DNA from: Sphagnum compactum
Taxonomy: Eukaryota; Bryophyta; Sphagnopsida; Sphagnales
Assembly: GCA_965153455.1 (NCBI GenBank)
Contig: OZ234494.1
Coordinates: 1-64,000, forward strand
Direction: 5' to 3'
Length of the DNA stretch: 64,000 nucleotides
The notes below the pieces were generated by a model, which saw only the letters and a list, made by a program, of their open reading frames with translations, was not told the DNA's origin and did no database searches. Both the position numbers and the translations under genes were made by a program. Below, piece by piece: positions 22,851 to 34,539 of this stretch. Position 1 is the first letter of the stretch. Every line of letters starts with the position of its first letter.

Positions 22851-23569
22851 TTATTGTTCAAAAAAGGTGTCCTTGCTGTTAAAGTGCAATGCCAATTTCA
22901 ATGATTGCAACAACTTTGACAACAATGGAGTGTTGATGCTTAATGTTGCAAGCATCACCTTCGATGTGACCCCACTTTCAAAATGACCACAAGGTTGCAA
23001 AAGGGTAGATTGGTACGACACGAAACAAGTAAAAAGAAGTAACATCATCACCCAAGTTCGTGCCATCTCATATATGGCAATAGCCATTTTGAAAAAACCC
23101 ACCATCATATGGGACTAAAATTTGATGGTTGTATTCTCCATGCTTAACAATCAATAAAGTCCCATAAGGCACATAATACTTTCATCTTTCAATATAATAA
23201 GAACTATAGATCCTTCAAATGAGTTTCAAATTCAAACATAACAACTTAGGTGACACTTTAGACAAATGAAATAATAAAAACCTCCACCCTTGTTGTAAAC
23301 AATTCAACAATCATAAAGACTATGGAGAAAATAAATGATCAAAACATCATAGGTTTGGAAAGTTATCATGTATAGTTAAAAAGTTGAAAAAACTACCAAA
23401 CACAATAATGCAATGCAAATTTTTTGAAAAATAAAAAATTTAGAAATTGTTGAACCCTTTCAATGTCCAAATGTGGTCAATCCAATCATTCCTCAACTTG
23501 TAGTACGTTTATTGGTTTTCAACCTTTTTTGTCGCAACCTTAATTTTGGGCTCACGACTAAGGCAAAGG

Positions 23570-24240
23570 GGTTACAAGGGTGCGAGCCAAGAGAAAGCCC
23601 GAGAATCACATCACATACTCCCGGGAGTGTAGGAAAGTGTGAAGGAGTGAACCCTCACACTCCCAAGGCAACTCCCACTTTGGGAGATGGAGTCCCGGTG
23701 GACTCCCAAAATTTTAAAGAACGATTTCAGGGGTCAAAACTCAATGGCTTGTGAATTTTTTTATATTATTGAAAAGCTCTTAGAATGTAGATGTTTTAAA
23801 TGGGTTTGCATTGCTCATTTGAACATACAAAACATAAATTATGGCCAAAAGAAAGGTCAGGAGTCAAACTACCAATTTGGCTCCCGATTAGAAAAATTCG
23901 GGAATTGACTCGATTTACTTGTTTGCAGACAGCATGTGATACACTGTTGGAAAGCTGTTGACGAGGGGTACAACTTTGCTTTAGATCGCATCTCGATCCG
24001 AGGTTTGCTCGCAAAGTTATGGGGCTCCAAAGCCACGGGAGTCCCAACTTGGGCGATTTCGGGACTCCCACTTGGGAATCCCAAGATTAAAAACCATTTG
24101 GATGTGGGCCCCATGGAAAGGTGCATAGTTTATTATAAGGGGGAAGGTGGTGGCTTCCCCCAAGTCCGGGTTGTGGTGAATCTTGTGTGTCCGTGTTGCC
24201 CACGGTTCATCTTAACACCAAAAGTGTGTTTTCATTTTTG
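23570..24240 (-). mobile_element. Retroelement leader/LTR-like repeat, copy B (inverted)
   Basis: The reverse complement of about 23960-24180 follows the order of blocks seen at 14870-15190: CCTTCCCCC, ACATCCAAATGG, paired GGGACTCC/GGAGTCCC motifs, a CATAACTTTGCGAGC-type stretch, then the TTTCCAACAGTGTATC block. The adjoining 23590-23720 holds further GGAGTCCC palindromes. Similarity is diverged, so these are separate old insertions of one family. Confidence 0.55.
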
Positions 24241-24609
24241 AATCTCTAGATTTTGGAGGTGTAGTTTAAGGTTCCCCAAAAAGTCCAGAACCCAATTTAG
24301 GGTTTGACAACACTCTTCAACTACTAATGTTTTATAAATTCAAGTTCTTCTATTCTAGTAGGAATCCAATTGCTATGGATGTTTTTAAAATGAATGAACA
24401 TAATGGTGCTTCTTCATCTCAAGTTCCTTTTTCATCATCCTTTCCATTATTTTTCCTCATAGTTCTAATCCTTCAAATCAAAATGATGAAAATTTTGTTA
24501 TGTCATTGAAAGAATCTAACACCCCCCATGAAGAAGGTCTACTTACTATTGAGTTTAAATTAGGAGTCAAGAAAAATAATTATAATGCAACCTAAAAATC
24601 TCAAAACTC

Positions 24610-24825
24610 TTAGGTTGCTAAGTTTTCTTGGGTAGAATTGTGTATAAGGTCAAATGCCAATTTGCCATCATCCTTGTCTTCGTTCAACAACGAAAATGGA
24701 GGTTTCTCCAAATTTTCCAAGAACTCTTTTTCTATGTCAATTGTTGTTGCCACCAACTCCTCCATATTGGCATAAACCTTGATGACACAAAGCTTATGAA
24801 TTTCATGTTCAAGTCTTGCCAACAA
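24610..24825 (-). mobile_element. Retrotransposon gag N-terminal fragment
   Basis: A 71-codon minus-strand frame reads LARLEHEIHKLCVIKVYAN followed by MEELVATTIDIEKEFLE. This resembles the conserved alpha-helical segment in gag of the same Ty3/gypsy type whose zinc-knuckle and protease parts occur at 21740-22850, but in opposite orientation. It is only a fragment. The call rests on motif similarity and shared context. Confidence 0.5.
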
Positions 24826-24849
24826 TCTACATCTTTGTTTCGCGGTTAA

Positions 24850-26050
24850 TTTAATTCTTCCCCTTGTGTATGTACAAGTTTCTCATCCTATTGTCATAAT
24901 GTTGAGCCCTCTCCTTGGGCACTTGATGTAGGGAGTCTAGTTTTGCATGGTTTTATCTGCCTTGTCTACTTTTACAATCATGCTTTTAGGTTTCATCATC
25001 TTAGCATTAACAATCTCTTTTGGGTGTGTTCACAACAGTATAAAAGAGTCATGGCAACTGTAACCCTTGTTTATTTTGTATGTTTTTAACCAAGATAATG
25101 GTGAAGATGTGAGGAACATTTATATCATAACATTTTAAAATAGACAATTGTAGAAATTCTGGATAAAATATCCAAAATAAAACTAATGAATAAAAAAATC
25201 TGACAATTTATGTTTTTGACTTATTATCAAACAAGTGCTTTTAAAAAATATGTAAGCAAGAATCCAAATGCGAAAAATGATTCAATGACCAATTCTGGAC
25301 TACCACATTGAGAACTAGATCAGTTATTACTTAGCACTATGTCACAATGCACTGCTGACACCTATTTTGTGATAGAATGTTGAGTCCTTTTAAAGGTTGC
25401 TTATATCCAATTTTGCATTCTTCTTTGTGGCAGACCGTGGGGAGAATGAGCCAAGAAATGGGACATGCATATTGAGTGTATTGACAGATACAAGAAAAGA
25501 CCTTGCCAATTGCTGTCCAAAGATGGAACTTGGAAAATGAATTTCAATGTCATGAAGGTTCAAGTTGGAAATAAGCAGTAGCTCAAAAGAAGAGAAAATA
25601 CTTTGCTGCAGATTTGAAGTACCCAGCCTTTGTTAAAAGGTCTAAAACACATGGTTCAAAGCACTCAAGGATTAGCAAAAGCCAAAATGATGCTTTGTTT
25701 CAAAAGCTTAGGAATCATGTCTCCAAAGAAATGATTCACAACTTCTTGCACACTTTGTAAAGCAGGCCCAAATCTGTTGCTATACACTCCTGACCAGGCA
25801 GCAGCTACTGATCAGCAGGAGCTTCAGTGTGAAGTATCTCCATATTTTCCAAGACTAGAAACTTTGCACCAGATTGATATGCCAAAGTAGACTCTGTTAC
25901 AGTGGACTTGGGCTTAAGAGTCTGAAAACAATATCAGTGTCAAAACTCTTGCAGGGCTAAAATTTTGTAAGCAGTTTCAGTGTCAAGAATTTGTGTTTAA
26001 GGGTTTTAACAATTTCATGGTTAGTGTTTTTCATCAAAAGCTTGTGCAGA
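24850..26050. other. Intergenic, nothing recognised
   Basis: AT-rich to moderate sequence between the gag fragment and the 3' side of the XH-domain gene. The last few hundred bases may include that gene's 3' untranslated region. No supported feature. Confidence 0.4.
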
Positions 26051-26543
26051 GCAACCACTATAGTATGGGAGTCGGTAAATGACCACAACTATAGGCATAC
26101 TCTACTGCACCTAATGCACATCTGATAAACCAGAAAATTGATAAGGATCTACCAAAAAGAAACAACTCAAAAAGTCCATAAACACTGAACTCTTTCAATT
26201 TCCAAGTTGCAAAAAAAAGAGGTTTAAAAGTATTGCATTTACCTGTGAGCTTCTGGTACAGAAAATAAGAAAACCAGATTGTCTGTAGCCTTGTATTTAC
26301 ACAAGTCTGTTGCAAAACCAATAAACAAAGTTCTTCCCTTTGTCTTTCTTTCCATAGAAATGCTGCATCTTCTCCTCCTTCCGCTGTACAGGATAATTGA
26401 ACTCTCTTCACACTGCAGTATCATCCGTGTAAATGATTTTACAAATAAACAAATAACACACTCTACCTGTTACTCACATATGCAGTTACTCCCCATTGAG
26501 GGAGGCTTGACATCAAAAGGGTCGCTTTGTTTTATCCTCTGCG

Positions 26544-29199
26544 TCACTTTGCTGCCTTTCCTTCCCTTCCATCAAGTAAGTCCTTCAGATACAGAATCAA
26601 ATCCTTCATAACCATTTTTTGGTTTTTCTTGAAGTCCCAGGGCACAGCAACTGGGTAACGGCCGCTTGCATTGTACTCTTCAAGCTCAAGTAGAGCATCC
26701 ATCACTGTTTTGCAAACTTTTTCTCCTAATTCCTCCTGTAACGCCTGCAGCTTTGGGTCATCTCTTTTGATTTCATACTGCAAGTACAAGATCATTAACA
26801 CTCAGTGACTATAAGGATCATGGGTTTGTGGCACAATTTGACTGCTCAAACACTAATCAATCCACTATGAATGAACTGCAGTTCCCAGTCATCTCTCTGA
26901 CCTCTCTAATGCACCTCCTCTGACCTGCAGGATTTTGTGAATTTTGTCGTCAGAACATCAGTGATCAGAAGAAAGCAAAAAGGCACACATCCTCAAGAAA
27001 CATTTGGAATTTTTTTCATAGGAAGCTGCTGGCACCTTCAACTCATTTGGAGTGACTTCCACCATTTTCAAGGGGCGGAGAGAATGGTCCTTCAAGAGGG
27101 CTTCCCACTTGGAGATTTGTGTTGCCATTTTGATATCCCAACCCTCTTCATGGAGCCTGTATCTAAGCCTGCAAGCTGGTTCCCATGGCTCCTTATCAAT
27201 TTCGCCCATCATTTTGTTAGCCAACTTGTCTTTTGCCCCATAATCTTTCAAGACCTTGCAAAGACAAAACAAAGAACAATGCAAATTCCACTCACCCTTC
27301 ATTACCATGTATCCAAGCAAAACATTCGCTTCCAAACAAATAGACAAGTTTTCAGACACACAGTGACAGTGATTGCCACAAACCTGCTATCTGTCTGAAC
27401 CCTAAAACCATTCTTTGAGTTCCAATACCACTTCAGACAATTTTCCCATCATCAGGGGCAAAGACCATTTTGTGCATCTGAATGCAAGTGTTTTTACATG
27501 ACTTCCTTTCTAACAGAGAATCCAAAAAAAACATCAACACACCAGGTTGGTGGAAGCAACAAAACAGTAGCATTGAGTGAGCAACATTACCATGACTGCA
27601 ACCTTGCGAGCTTCTTCAATTTCATCATTGCTGGCTTGCTCTTTCCTGGTGAGGTCTGATACCATGCTGTCACTAAGATCGTAACTAGCCTGCAAGTCGG
27701 CAAGCTTCAATTCAAGATCTTTGATGGTCTTCTCATGGGATTCAATGTTGTTTGCTTCATCCTGACCACCCCCTCCATCAATCTTGCCACGCTCTATCTC
27801 GAGCATTTCTGACACACGTTGAAATTCCAGCTCCCGGTTCTGGCTCACTGCCAACTTTGTCTTTTGCTGCTGCACCTGCATCTCCAGCTCCTTGTTCTGG
27901 ACCTGTCATTTTCAAACAATTTCTTTTTTCAAAAGAATGCTCACACTGAACATAAACACATTTGGTCTGCTGCTCCATTTCAACACATGACTCCAAACAC
28001 AAACAGTGGGTGAAGATCTGGTGCATGATAACCTCATGCTTCTCAATCATCTTCATTTGCAGAAGACCCTGATTGTAACGCATTGCTGCATGTAGTTCTG
28101 CTTGCTTGCTCACCTCCTCCAGTTGTTTCTTAGCCTACACAGGTGGTCATTTGTTATGAGCATTTCATGTGACTTCAGAGTAGAATCTTGGAACAGCTGC
28201 AGAACTGTGTAAACAGAAATACAAGTCTGTGGCCTCATGAAGTGATGAATTACCTCCTCTTTTGCCTTCTCAAACTGTCGAACCTCAGCTTCATTCTTCT
28301 GTTTCATGAGTGTCTCTGTCTGCTCCATTTCAGCACATCGCTCCTCCAGAGCCCGCATTTTGTTTGCTAATATCACTTGGTGCTGCAGCATCCTGTTTCG
28401 ATGTTGCTCTGTGTCCATGGCTGCTTTCTGATGCAGCTCTTCCAAATCTGAGAAAAGAAAACCAACCCTAATTGGAAAATGCCTCTGCTGTCTCTCTGTC
28501 TCTCTCTCCTAATCCCAAGGCTGCCTCCATGAAAATCCTGCTGCAAGCAATTGGAGAGAGTACCATGGACAACATTGCAACAACATGTGAAGCTACAAAT
28601 TTCACCAGTAAATGTACCTTGTTTGTGCTTCTCTTCCATCTTGCGTTTTTCCTCCTCCGCCTTGACACGGAGGTTATCAACCTCAGACACAATGTTTTGC
28701 AAGACAACAAACCGCTCATGACAAGCCTCAAGGCGGTCATTTCTTCGTCCAACTGCTGCCACCAAATTCTGTACAAGCTGATCATTGATCCTATCCTTGT
28801 CCTCCACCACATCTGCCACAGTCTTCAGATCAGAAAACTTGCGCAAGTGCTCTGTGAGAAGACCAAGCCGCCCTCTCAAATCCTGCAAATACAAAACACA
28901 AACACTGAGTCAGCACACATTTAATGTGGTTTTAGGTCTTCTTCTAGGGTTCACAAATGAGCAAACACGGCGTATAGATTCATGGCACAAACATGCAGTT
29001 TCTCTTTTGTGTTTTGATGTCGGAAGCTCTGTTTCTTGCGGTTCGGCGAGAATGGACATCTGTAAGTCCCGTCCGAATTCTTCGCCACGAGAATGCCGGA
29101 ATCTATCTTATATGTCGCCTCGGTCTCGTACATCTCGATTTCGTCGGACTCGAAATCGCCGGAGTCGCCGGACTCCGCTTCCGAAGAAGACGACGACAT
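26544..29199 (-). CDS. IDN2/FDM-like XH-domain coiled-coil protein lacking the XS domain
   Basis: Seven exons on the minus strand join in frame with GT..AG introns: 29199-28993, 28882-28618, 28447-28254, 28134-28033, 27902-27591, 27254-27036 and 26777-26544. Together they give 1533 nt, 510 residues, ATG to TGA. Residues 1-30 are acidic and serine-rich. Residues 31-69 resemble the zf-XS finger (SGILVAKNSDGTYRCPF), but the second Cys of CPxC is Ser. Residues 70-360 are coiled coil. Residues 370-505 are an XH domain (KMMGEIDKEPW, LEEYNASGRYPVAVPW). IDN2 and FDM proteins act in RNA-directed DNA methylation: XS and the coiled coil bind double-stranded RNA, and XH mediates complex formation. Here only 110 nt separate exon 1 from the coiled coil, so no XS domain can be encoded. 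A TTGCAG just before ATATCATG suggests a 5' leader intron. The gene is divergent from RRP45. The family call is firm; the function of an XS-less form is unknown. Confidence 0.87.
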
Positions 29200-30394
29200 G
29201 ATATCTGCAACCACGAGACCCATCAAAAGGACAAATCTTCTCCGAGACGAACATACTTCGAATTGCAGCAGCCTTTCACGAAACAACACGCAATGCACAT
29301 CACTCGAACATACAAACAGAAGAAGCGCATAAGTCTCAGAAAAACCTTGCAAACAAGGACAATGCTTGTGCACTCCCGTCTACAACACAATTCAGATAAC
29401 AAGGAAAGAAAAAACACAACAAAAGAATGTATCCACGGAGAGACAGAGCTCGGATCGCAGGAGGATCAAGATCACCTTCAACAGAGGCACCGTCTTATTT
29501 CGTTCCTTCTTTCTTGCACAACGTTTCTTGAAACTTGGTACGCAAGAGAATGTTCGGTCCACAGTGTTGAAGCTACGACAACTTTGCTTCGATATCGCAA
29601 TCTCCAGCCACAGAGCCACCGATGCAAGGTTTAAGAGAGACTTTACGACGACAATCTTGATACTCACAAATCTTGCTCAACCAAAACAAAAGCAACAACA
29701 CAAAGCTCCTCCGTCGAGCTCAGTCTCTTTCTTCTTTCTCAAAATTAAACAAAACGAAAAGCAAGAAGGAAAAAAGAAAAAACTTGTTGCGGAGAAGCGA
29801 GACCATCAAACTCCCGGGCCTCTCAAATCGAGCTCCAAAGTTGCCAATCCGAAAGCAAAATCACACGACTGAATGAATGAATGAAGGAAGGAAGGAAGGC
29901 AGAAACCAACCGCAAAATGTAGGACCACGAGTAGGTATTATAGCAATTTTTTAATTAAAATTTCTTAGAAATCCAAATAAGATAAATCCGAGTGATTTCA
30001 GCAAATTTTTGAATTAAAATTTCTTAGAATTTTTATTAAAAACAAAGATAATTTGACAAATTTTTGATGTAAAATCTCTGAATCTAAACCCTAACCCTAA
30101 CCCTAATCTTTGAGTTCGTGCGTGGCATGCAGAACGAACGAGCTTTGAGCTCACGTACCAGAGAGCTCGTGAGCGAGAGAGCCCATGGGAGGAACAGAGA
30201 GAATCACGCGACTCTTGAGGAATCGATCGAGCGCGAAAGAAGGATTCGAAGAGTAATTTGAGTTTGTATGTGTTTGTGTGTGTGTATATATTTTTGGCTT
30301 TCTGAAGCTGGTGATGGTGTTGTTGCGGTTATGAGGAAACGAGGAGGAGAGTGAAACAGGGAGGGGAGAGTGAAGGAAGAAGAAGAAAGAAAAC
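29200..30394. promoter_or_regulatory. Divergent promoter region between XH gene and RRP45
   Basis: About 1.2 kb separates the two start codons, which point away from each other. It must contain both 5' leaders: the minus-strand leader probably extends to about 29870, where CT-rich and exon-like sequence ends. An AT-rich core spans 29930-30080, followed by the telo-box cluster and then RRP45's purine-rich leader (30340-30394). Confidence 0.6.
30085..30106 (+). promoter_or_regulatory. Telo-box cluster in the divergent promoter
   Basis: TAAACCCTAACCCTAACCC: one AAACCCTA telo-box continuing into two more CCCTAA units, about 290 bp before the RRP45 start. Telo-boxes are common in promoters of plant genes for RNA processing and translation, which fits an exosome subunit. 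Confidence 0.55.
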
Positions 30395-31350
30395 ATGGAA
30401 ATGGGTGGGATGCGTATGAGTATCAACGAGAAGCAGTTCATCGAAGCAGCGCTGCGGGAAAATCAACGCATCGATGGTCGAACGCCGTTCGATTTCCGTC
30501 GCCTGGTTATCAATTTCTCCAAGTATGTATGTATGTTTTGTTTGCTTGCGTTGTTCTAGCTCCCGGGAGCAACTTTCTAAACCCTTGTTTTAAAAATTCT
30601 CTTCAAGCAATAAGAAAGAATGGAAAGAATCCGTTGCTTCCACGCACTTTGCAGTTTTCTTTCTGTATCATCAACAACAATTGTAGAAGAATTATTACTT
30701 TGGTATTTTAGTTTCCAAACCTTCCTTCTTTGTTTCTGCTCTAAAAGAAAGCCAGAAAAATTATTATTATTTGCAGAGGAGATGATTCAGCCGAGGTGCA
30801 GTTAGGGCAGACAAGGGTGCTTGCGGTGGTGAGTGCCCAGCTGGTGCAACCCTATCCAGACCGCCCCAATGAAGGAACCCTTGCCGTTTTCACGGAGTTC
30901 TCGCCCATGGCTGACCCAGGGTTTGAGCCCGGTCGGCCTGGAGAGATGGCTGTGGAGCTTGGCCACATTATCGACCATGGCTTGAGGTAGGTACCTATCA
31001 GTCAGCTAGAATGCTTTCAAAATTTCAGAGCCTTCTCTCTTCTCTCCTGCAGAATGGGTTTCAAGATGTTGTTGTCTAGGTTATAACTTGGCAGTGGAAA
31101 TTGCCAACTGCTCATTCTTCCATCTTTGACTATGGCAAGGTAGTGTTGTCTAGGTTACAACTTGTCAGTGGAAATTACTGACTGCTCATTCTTCCATCTC
31201 TCACTATGGCAAGTAGATTATGGTCTGAGAACTTGTCTGTTCATTGAAGCTTCATCTTATGTGACACATGAGTGCAGGGAGAGCAAAGCAGTGGATACAG
31301 AGTCACTGTGTGTGCTGGCAGGCAGGTCTGTCTGGGCAATTTGGCTAGAT
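30395..31350 (+). pseudogene. RRP45: RRP45 exosome core subunit, 5' fragment (first three exons)
   Basis: RRP45 (EXOSC9 homologue; CER7 in Arabidopsis) is an RNase PH-like subunit of the RNA exosome. Exon 1 (30395-30522) starts with an ATG in the usual place and encodes MSINEKQFIEAALREN and RIDGRTPFDFRRL. Exon 2 (30777-30986) encodes EVQLGQTRVLAVVSAQLVQP and FTEFSPMADPGFEPGRPGE. Exon 3 (from 31278) encodes RESKAVDTESLCVLAGRSVW. Phases are correct and splice sites are GT..AG. At about 31350, in the middle of exon 3, homology stops and antisense LRR-Roc gene sequence begins. The frame then closes at 31377, leaving a chimeric product of about 145 residues, well short of a full RNase PH fold plus C-terminus. 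So this is a truncated copy; a complete gene presumably exists elsewhere. Confidence 0.88.
31068..31215 (+). repeat. 74-bp tandem duplication in RRP45 intron 2
   Basis: Two adjacent units (31068-31141 and 31142-31215) share GTTGTCTAGGTTA.AACTTG, CAGTGGAAATT and ACTGCTCATTCTTCCATCT, with several differences. Lies between exons 2 and 3, so it does not affect the frame. Confidence 0.8.
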
Positions 31351-34029
31351 TTTGCCACAGCTTTGTTCCTATCTTGATTCAATTTGATCAATGCATCTTC
31401 AGCCAAATTGATCACTCTTTGATCATTTTCAATGAGCCATGGTAACATTGTATTTAGACAAAGCTTTGAAAATGTGTTTTGATCCATCAAAGGGCTATTG
31501 GGATGTTTTGACACCCAAGCTTTCAAAGCAAGCCTCATGGTGATGCATACTTCGTACACAGGTGGCAATGTGTCGAGTAAGGCTTGAACATTCTCTTGAA
31601 TTAGCTTTACTACTAAGCGAGCTGATCGAGAGGAATGAGAATCAATAATGATTGGTTTTGATGCCACATCCACCTTTCTGTCAAATTTTGTATTCAAGTT
31701 TGTGACGATTCCTGGCGCATGAGCATTAACATCAATCTTGTCTGAATGTGTGAAAACCACAATTGCTTTTGGCTTAAAAATGTTTGATTGCCTATTTTTG
31801 GAAGCAATGAATCGAAGCCAATAATCCAATTCTCCTTGGATATTTGGAATTGCCTCTTGACAATTGCCTTGCAAATATTTGGATGGGTTACAAACCAAAA
31901 GGAATAGAGACGGGTAACTTGTGCCATCAAGATTGGGCAACATGAAATCATGAAATGCATGAAATTCTTCTTGACCCGCCATATCCCATATGGACAAATT
32001 CACTCCCTCTGTTACTTTCAGCTCACATATTTCAATTCCATGTGTGCGTTGTGTTTGTCGAAGCCCATCCTTTAGTTTCGACAAGAAGTCCATGATTGGG
32101 GTGAAAAAGATTTTGCTAAATGTGCTCCCATGGGCAAGGCACCGAACCAAGCCTTTCCTTGAAGTTGTTTTTCCTACAAGGTTGATGATCACACACATGC
32201 ACAACAGACAAAAGAATGTCAAGCAATTTGCCTTCATATTTGAAATTTTTATGGAGTATGTACGTTTCATTTTATGATATTTTTCACAATTTTCAATCAC
32301 AAAAACACATAAATTATAACACATAACCAAACCCCACATATGACCAATTCAAGTGATGTGAACTACAATATGTGCCAGTCTATATCCAAAACATGGATTA
32401 GCAAAATGATAGTCGTTCACAAATATGCCATAGGTTTTGTGCAATAGACCTTCAACTTTCATTAGCTTCTTGCATTTGATCTTCAAATCATTTTGTTGAC
32501 CCATAAACCACACATGCACACAATAGCTAAGGTCAACGTTAATCTTTGGCTATTATAAAGTTCAATTAAGCTTGCCCCAAGAATTGTTATGAAATTGAAT
32601 CATGACTAATAATAATAAAAATCGTAAACAATGTTGAAGTAAGTGATGTTGTGGTGTACAACAAGAGTTTTACCTGCATATGGATAGCCGCAGAGAAATA
32701 CTCGAGCAGATGTTGCCTTGGCCAAGGGTAGTTCCTTAAGTAGGGACATATACACTGCATTCTTCTCCAACTCTTGCTTCACAACCTCGCTCTTGCCCTC
32801 TCGTTCCAATTCAGTGCCTTCCAAACGTATATCTTCAAGGTTTTGTTGACCACCAGCATATCCATAATGGCAGGAAACACGCTATCGCTTACACCGTGAC
32901 AACAACTGAGGTCTAGGACTTCAAGGGAATAATTATTTTCGAGCGACTTGATGAGTGCGCACACATCTGATTCAGTGAAACCTTTAGTAGCACTCAAATC
33001 GAGCTCCTTCAATGATGAGTTGCTTTGCAGCATTTTGGTGAGGGGATCGACAATAGACGTGTGAAACTGCATATCGTCTTGTTTCACAAAAGTGCTGTCT
33101 GAAAGTGTGAGTTCGAGGAGAGTTGCATTGCTTTGTTGCCCATTTGCATCCACTGTTAATGGTTGGAGTAGTCTTTGCAAGTTGAGGAAACTCCCTTCCA
33201 ATTCCAAGTGCTCAAGGGTGTGATTCGTTTCAAGTGCTTCCGCAAAACTGTCCACTGAGTACCTGGTGAAACGTGGAGCCCAGAGAGAAAGCTCTTTCAA
33301 CGATGAATTGTTCTGCAACATTTTCGCCAAAACATTTGCAGCGACAGCGAGAGATTCCTCGTCCACCCAATCTTTTAGCAAAAGTTGGAGTTTGATGAGA
33401 GTTGAATTCTTTTGTTGACCATTTCCATCTGCAATCAATGGTTGGACCAATCTTTGCAATTCTTGCTCGCTAGGAACATAATTCAAACGCATGACGAAAC
33501 GCTCCAAGGTGCGGTTCCTTTCGAGTGCATTCGCAAAGCCGTCTAAATACCAAAAAGTGGGAGCATGGAAAGAGTAGAAAGCAAAGGTGAAATCTTTCAA
33601 GCCAACATTACTTTCAAGCATGACCACAACTTGCTTCAAGAAAATGTCGGAATTAGGTTGAGCATGTTGTGAGCCGTCCACAATTGAATTAATGATTAAC
33701 TCTGATACAGAATGGTTTTTGCACAAAGCTTTACAAAGCTGTACACCCAAAGCATTATTGCACATACGAAAATTTTGTTCAATAGAAATGGACTTCAAAT
33801 CCGTGCTCTCTCCTATGGCCTGCATCAAGTCTGTGTACTCCACTTCCAGTCCACAAGGAATGTCCATATCACGTTCTCCAAAACTAACACTCCACCGATC
33901 TTGATCCTTCTCCCATGGACCACGAAAATGCAGTGTCCCGATACCACCGGCTTTGAGAATCGCACAAAGCTCTTGCAATCCACCGTCCTCAAGAGTTTGA
34001 TCACCAGTCCCGTGACTCACTTCCGCCAT
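31351..34029 (-). pseudogene. LRR-Roc GTPase gene (ROCO/TORNADO1-like), truncated and frameshifted
   Basis: Exon 1 (34029-32674) starts MAEVSHGTGDQT and carries leucine-rich repeats (NNSSLKELSLW, NNSSLKELDLS, NNYSLEVLDLS), followed by the Roc start RVFLCGYPYAG. The intron 32673-32174 splits the P-loop (GYPYAG/KTT). Exon 2 encodes the rest of Roc: IWDMAGQEEF (switch II) and FTHSD (G4). Comparison with the sister copy at 60087-64000 shows a 1-base deletion near 32830, which shifts the LRR frame into a stop at 32779. Exon 1 is 1356 nt where phase 1 is required, which confirms the loss of one base. Homology ends at about 31351, just where the COR domain should begin, against the RRP45 fragment. 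Frameshift plus loss of COR and C-terminus makes this a pseudogene. Confidence 0.87.
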
Positions 34030-34539
34030 GATGAAGTCCGCCCTAGTGCAAGGATCTGGATCTCTCTCCAAAACAGATGTCAAGCAACAGGCAGATAGCC
34101 AACAAATTTTTTTATAAAAAAAATTCAAGAAAATAAAACAAACTACCAAAAAAAACAGAGCTGAAGCAGGAATACGTAGACAGCACAAAGAGAAATCAAA
34201 GTTGAAACAACAGTAAGTAAATATTACAAAGAGAAATCAATGTTGAACCAGAGTGCAAAGACAAAAATAGACTTGAAGCAGCAACAAGTCGGAGTAGGTT
34301 GCACAGACCCCCAAAGAAGAAGAAGAAGTTGAAACTAGAGCAAGTAGAGTACGTAGGCAGTGCAAAAACACAACAAAGTTGAAGCAGCAAACAAAGTGTG
34401 CAATGAGTGAGCTTGGAAGAGGGACTTAAGCGCACAAAACACTCGACGAGGTGCCTTTCCAAACAGGCGTGTACATAAACAGCCAGCAGACCATTTTCAT
34501 GCGTCTTAGCAAGGCTACTAGGAGGAACCAAAAAAGACA

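Noticed and set aside
28472-29634. Plus-strand open frames opposite the XH gene
   Set aside because: They cross confirmed intron and exon boundaries of the minus-strand gene and show no domain.
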